Source: Nesterenkonia ebinurensis
Lineage (GTDB): Bacteria > Actinomycetota > Actinomycetes > Actinomycetales > Micrococcaceae
Reading direction: 5' to 3'
Assembly: GCF_008711175.1 (NCBI RefSeq)
Contig: NZ_VWNF01000005.1
Span: 1 to 64,000, forward strand
Length of the DNA stretch: 64,000 nt
Shown: in pieces, positions 61,365-64,000 of the stretch
How positions within the stretch are numbered: the first letter of the stretch is position 1
Layout of the letters: every line of letters begins with the position of its first letter
Made by a program: the position numbers and the translations under genes
The notes under the pieces: generated by a model
What the model was told of the DNA's origin: nothing
The model's database searches: none
Seen by the model: the letters and a program-made list of their open reading frames with translations, nothing else

Positions 61365-62276
61365 ATGCTGTACGCCAAGACCACGCCGGAGGCTAAGCGC
61401 AGAAAGCTGCGCGAGATCCTCACCCCCGGGGCGGCACGCCAGTTCCCGGGTACCTTTACTCCTCTGTCGGCGCCACTGATCCAGGAGAAGGGCTTCGATG
61501 GGCTCTATGTCTCCGGGGCGGTGCTGGCCAATGAGCTGGGGCTGCCGGATATCGGGCTGACCACCCTGACCGAGGTGGCACAGCGTGCCGGGCAGATTGC
61601 CCGGCTGAGCGATCTGCCTACCATTGTGGATGCCGACACCGGATTCGGTGAGCCGATGAACGTGGCCCGCACCATCCATGAGCTGGAGAACGCGGGGCTG
61701 GCCGGCTGCCATATTGAGGATCAGATCAACCCCAAACGCTGCGGGCACCTGGACGGTAAGGCCACTGTGGACACCGAGACCGCCACCAAGCGGATCAAGG
61801 CTGCCGCTGAGGCCCGCCGGGATGAGAACTTCCTGATCATGGCGCGCACCGACCTGCGGGCCGCCGAGGGCCTGGAGGCCGCCATCGACCGGGCCAAGGC
61901 CCTGGTAGCTGCCGGGGCTGATGCGATCTTCCCTGAGGCGATGAAGGACCTCTCCGAATTCGAGGCCGTCTGCCAGGCGGTGGATGTTCCGGTGCTGGCG
62001 AATATGACTGAGTTCGGCAAATCAGAGCTGTTCACCCGCGAGCAGCTGGCCAGCGTGGGCGTGGCGCTGATCATCTACCCGGTGACCTCGCTGCGCTCAG
62101 CCATGGGGGCGATCGAGCGGACGCTGGACACCCTGGTGGCCGAGGGCACCCAGGGGCCGGCGGTAGAGTCCATGATGACACGGGCCCGGCTCTACGAACT
62201 GGTGGACTATGAGGCCTACAGCAGCTTCGATGCCGGGATCTTCGACTTCGACGTACCCGGACAATTCAACAACTGA
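61365..62276 (+). CDS. prpB: 2-methylisocitrate lyase
   Basis: 303 residues, isocitrate lyase/PEP mutase superfamily. Signatures are FDGLYVSGAVLANELGLPDI, TIVDADTGFGEPMNVARTIH, the catalytic KRCGHLDGK loop and IMARTDLRAAEGLEAAIDRA. It splits methylisocitrate to succinate and pyruvate. It starts 2 nt after prpD. Confidence 0.95.
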   Translation: MLYAKTTPEAKRRKLREILTPGAARQFPGTFTPLSAPLIQEKGFDGLYVSGAVLANELGLPDIGLTTLTEVAQRAGQIARLSDLPTIVDADTGFGEPMNVARTIHELENAGLAGCHIEDQINPKRCGHLDGKATVDTETATKRIKAAAEARRDENFLIMARTDLRAAEGLEAAIDRAKALVAAGADAIFPEAMKDLSEFEAVCQAVDVPVLANMTEFGKSELFTREQLASVGVALIIYPVTSLRSAMGAIERTLDTLVAEGTQGPAVESMMTRARLYELVDYEAYSSFDAGIFDFDVPGQFNN

Positions 62277-62304
62277 TGTGCTGAACCAGACTGACAAGGA
62301 GACG

Positions 62305-63450
62305 ATGATGTCTGAAGAGACCGTCTATAAGGGGCTCGCCGGAGTGGTGGCCGACTACACCGCCATCTCCAAGGTCAACCCGGAGACCAACTCGCTGCTC
62401 TACCGCGGCTACCCCGTCCAGCAGCTGGCTGCCAAGCTCAGCTTCGAGGAGGTCGCCCTGCTGTTGTGGACCGGTGAGCTGCCCAGCGAATCCGAGCTGG
62501 CGGAGTTCATGACCTTCGAGCGGGCCAACCGGGCCTTAGACCCCAAGGTCAAGGCCTCCATCGACCTGCTGCCCACCGACTGCCACCCGATGGATGTGGG
62601 CCGCACGGCGGTCTCGGTGCTCGGTGCCAATGATCCGACCTCTGAGGAGTCGGACCCGGAGACTGAGCTGACCAAGTCCAAGAAGCTCTTCGCCGCCTTT
62701 CCCGCTGTGGTGGCCTATGACCAGCGACGACGCCGCGGCCAGCAGGTGGTCGAGCCCCGGGAGGACCTGGACTACTCGCAGAACTTCCTCTGGATGACCT
62801 TCGGCGAGGAGGCTGCCCCGGAAGTGGTCGATGCTTTCCGGGTCTCGATGGTGCTCTACGCTGAGCATTCCTTCAACGCCTCCACCTTCACCGCCCGGGT
62901 GGTCACCTCCACTCTGGCCGACCTGCACTCAGCGATCACCGCAGCGATCGGCGCGCTGAAGGGGCCGCTGCACGGCGGGGCGAACGAGGCGGTGATGCAC
63001 ACCTTCGAGGAGATCGGCATCCGCAAGGAGGAGACCCGCGAGGAGGCCGCCGCCCGGGCCAAGACCTGGATGGAGGAGGCTCTGGCGCAGAAGAAGAAGG
63101 TGATGGGCTTCGGCCACCGGGTCTACAAGAAGGGCGACTCCCGGGTGCCGACTATGAAGGCGGCCCTGGATGCGATGATCGAGCACTACGGCCGCGGTGA
63201 GATCCTAGGCCTCTACGACGGCCTGGAGCAGGCGATGGATGAGGCTAAGGGGATCAAGCCCAACCTGGACTACCCAGCAGGGCCCACCTATCACCTGATG
63301 GGCTTCGACACCGAGCTGTTCACCCCGCTGTTCATCGCCTCTCGGATCACCGGCTGGACCGCCCACATCCTGGAGCAGCGGGCCGCCAACTCCCTGATCC
63401 GCCCGCTGAGCGCCTACAACGGACCTGATGAGCGGCTCTTGGAGAGATAG
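62305..63450 (+). CDS. prpC: 2-methylcitrate synthase
   Basis: About 381 residues; the citrate-synthase family of the methylcitrate subgroup. Family segments are YKGLAGVVADYTAISKVNPE, LLYRGYPVQQLAAKLSF, KGPLHGGANEAVMHTFEEIG with the active-site His, MGFGHRVYKKGDSR with the second His, and SRITGWTAHILEQRAANSLI. It condenses propionyl-CoA and oxaloacetate. Two adjacent ATGs (62305, 62308) follow AAGGA; the second has the better spacing. It ends the prpDBC operon. Confidence 0.93.
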   Translation: MMSEETVYKGLAGVVADYTAISKVNPETNSLLYRGYPVQQLAAKLSFEEVALLLWTGELPSESELAEFMTFERANRALDPKVKASIDLLPTDCHPMDVGRTAVSVLGANDPTSEESDPETELTKSKKLFAAFPAVVAYDQRRRRGQQVVEPREDLDYSQNFLWMTFGEEAAPEVVDAFRVSMVLYAEHSFNASTFTARVVTSTLADLHSAITAAIGALKGPLHGGANEAVMHTFEEIGIRKEETREEAAARAKTWMEEALAQKKKVMGFGHRVYKKGDSRVPTMKAALDAMIEHYGRGEILGLYDGLEQAMDEAKGIKPNLDYPAGPTYHLMGFDTELFTPLFIASRITGWTAHILEQRAANSLIRPLSAYNGPDERLLER

Positions 63451-63479
63451 GCCCACCCGTTGAGGCACACATGTTCCTC

Positions 63480-63509
63480 GCAGGCCCTGCCGTATCAGGC
63501 AGGGCCTGC
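63480..63509. terminator. Strong terminator hairpin between prpC and the VOC gene
   Basis: GCAGGCCCTGCC (63480-63491) pairs perfectly with GGCAGGGCCTGC (63498-63509), a 12-bp stem with a 6-nt loop, followed by TTCTTT. It ends prpC transcription and overlaps the last codons of the convergent VOC gene. Confidence 0.8.
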
Positions 63510-63869
63510 TTCTTTCCAGCCGATGAGGCCCACGACATTGCCCTCCGGGTCAGCGATCTCCCCTTGAATCTCCACATGGCCGGCCGGTCCCAGTGCACCG
63601 TCCTGATGTGTGAACAGAGGCCGGGGCTCCACCAGCACCTGTGCGCGAGGACGCATCCGGTCTATCACCGCTTGAACATCGTCAACACTGAAATAGACGA
63701 TTGCACTGGTGGCCTTGGGATCGAGCATGAGCCTCAGCCCCTCGACATCGAAGAAGGTCATAGGGGGCTCAGGGAACTGCGCACTGGGTCCACGGCCCAG
63801 CAGCTCAGTATAGAAAGCCACCGAAACTTCCATATCTGTCGCCTTCTGAGCGACCTGATGCACTCTCAT
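63495..63869 (-). CDS. VOC-family (glyoxalase/dioxygenase-fold) protein
   Basis: 124 residues. One VOC module pair: VHQVAQKATDMEVSVAFYTE, FFDVEGLRLMLD, SAIVYFSVDDVQAVIDRM and IADPEGNVVGLIGWK. Metal ligand positions are plausible (His near the start, Glu-containing strand). Substrate unknown. ATG 63869 has GGAGG 5 nt upstream; the adjacent codon at 63872 is not needed. Divergent from the MarR-like gene. Confidence 0.8.
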   Translation of the reverse strand: MRVHQVAQKATDMEVSVAFYTELLGRGPSAQFPEPPMTFFDVEGLRLMLDPKATSAIVYFSVDDVQAVIDRMRPRAQVLVEPRPLFTHQDGALGPAGHVEIQGEIADPEGNVVGLIGWKEAGPA

Positions 63870-63923
63870 CACACCTCCATATATAGCTTTACTTGCTGTT
63901 CATAGCTATGCTAACATATTGCT

Positions 63924-64000
63924 GTGCCTCCAACAGATCTGACCACGGCCGGGCTGCTGAACTCCGGCGCTATCCACCTGCTGCGCGGCCTGCGTCCCGT
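63924..64000 (+). CDS. Start of a probable MarR-type regulator (runs off the window)
   Basis: GTG 63924 opens a frame with GLLNSGAIHLLRGLRP, resembling the first helix of MarR proteins (L..AI.LLR.LR). It is divergent from the VOC gene, a common MarR arrangement. The 54-bp spacer holds ATAGCT repeats (63887, 63903). Only 25 codons are visible. Confidence 0.45.
   Translation, partial: MPPTDLTTAGLLNSGAIHLLRGLRP

Overview
The window is high-GC DNA from an actinobacterium. A Micrococcales/Micrococcaceae-like organism fits best, but the genus cannot be fixed from sequence alone. The evidence is the ParA-ScpA-ScpB-RluB-TyrA-Cmk-Der gene order, an Rv2578c-type radical SAM protein, an MhuD-like haem oxygenase, NrtR-controlled NAD genes, a MrpAB fusion and frequent ATGA/GTGA gene overlaps. 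No rRNA, CRISPR array or replication origin was seen. Two tRNA genes are present: Arg-CCG and Pro-GGG.

Layout. 1-0.13 kb: the 3' end of an IS256-type transposase. 0.1-6.9 kb: a DedA protein and, on the minus strand, a six-gene Mrp cation/proton antiporter operon whose five junctions are all 4-nt overlaps. 7.1-10.7 kb: a sulfide/persulfide detoxification (cst-like) operon of CstB-like persulfide dioxygenase, membrane rhodanese, TauE exporter, thioredoxin (frameshifted) and CstR-like repressor, preceded by two mirror-image CsoR/CstR operators. 10.7-12.7 kb: a decayed DUF3800 gene cut by a decayed IS1249-type element. 12.7-17.8 kb: tRNA-Arg, haem monooxygenase, radical SAM protein with an SOS-like box, YeiH, Tgt and a 2-hydroxyacid dehydrogenase. 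17.9-21.9 kb: nrtR-nadA-nadC-cysteine desulfurase, with no nadB. 22.1-28.7 kb: a SipW/TasA-like surface-protein locus framed by two LuxR-type regulators. 29.0-32.2 kb: a TetR regulator with an ABC-2 exporter.

32.2-41.8 kb is an accessory graveyard. It holds an IS481 relic, a PD-(D/E)XK-like protein with a 97-bp fragment duplicated elsewhere, remnants of a nucleotidyltransferase antitoxin, Fic and MFS genes, a frameshifted TetR gene, an M23-like protein, and a relic integrated element. That element lies between a 25-bp att repeat and tRNA-Pro; its integrase, P63C gene and ImmA-like gene are all broken.

42.0-45.2 kb encodes a lipoprotein serine hydrolase and a secreted Ig-like/chitin-binding protein. 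45.2-52.5 kb is the chromosome-segregation and housekeeping operon (parA to der, minus strand). 52.6-54.7 kb has a trans-aconitate methyltransferase and an MFS transporter. 54.8-63.5 kb is a propionate/2-methylcitrate region: prpE, a CitMHS transporter, two GntR regulators and prpD-prpB-prpC, with GTGTATACAC palindromes. The window ends with a VOC protein and the start of a probable MarR-type regulator.

The most interesting system is the 22.1-28.7 kb locus. A SipW-type signal peptidase (Ser/His/Asp) sits with two SipW-type substrates. One is a TasA/camelysin-like protein. The other is a fibronectin-III domain that appears to be split by a seven-repeat RCC1 propeller. A third protein carries an LPXTG-like sorting signal at its N terminus. 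A perfect palindrome and a strong intercistronic hairpin suggest dedicated regulation. A second notable point is a roughly 59-bp dispersed repeat at the 5' ends of tgt and scpA that is read in different frames.
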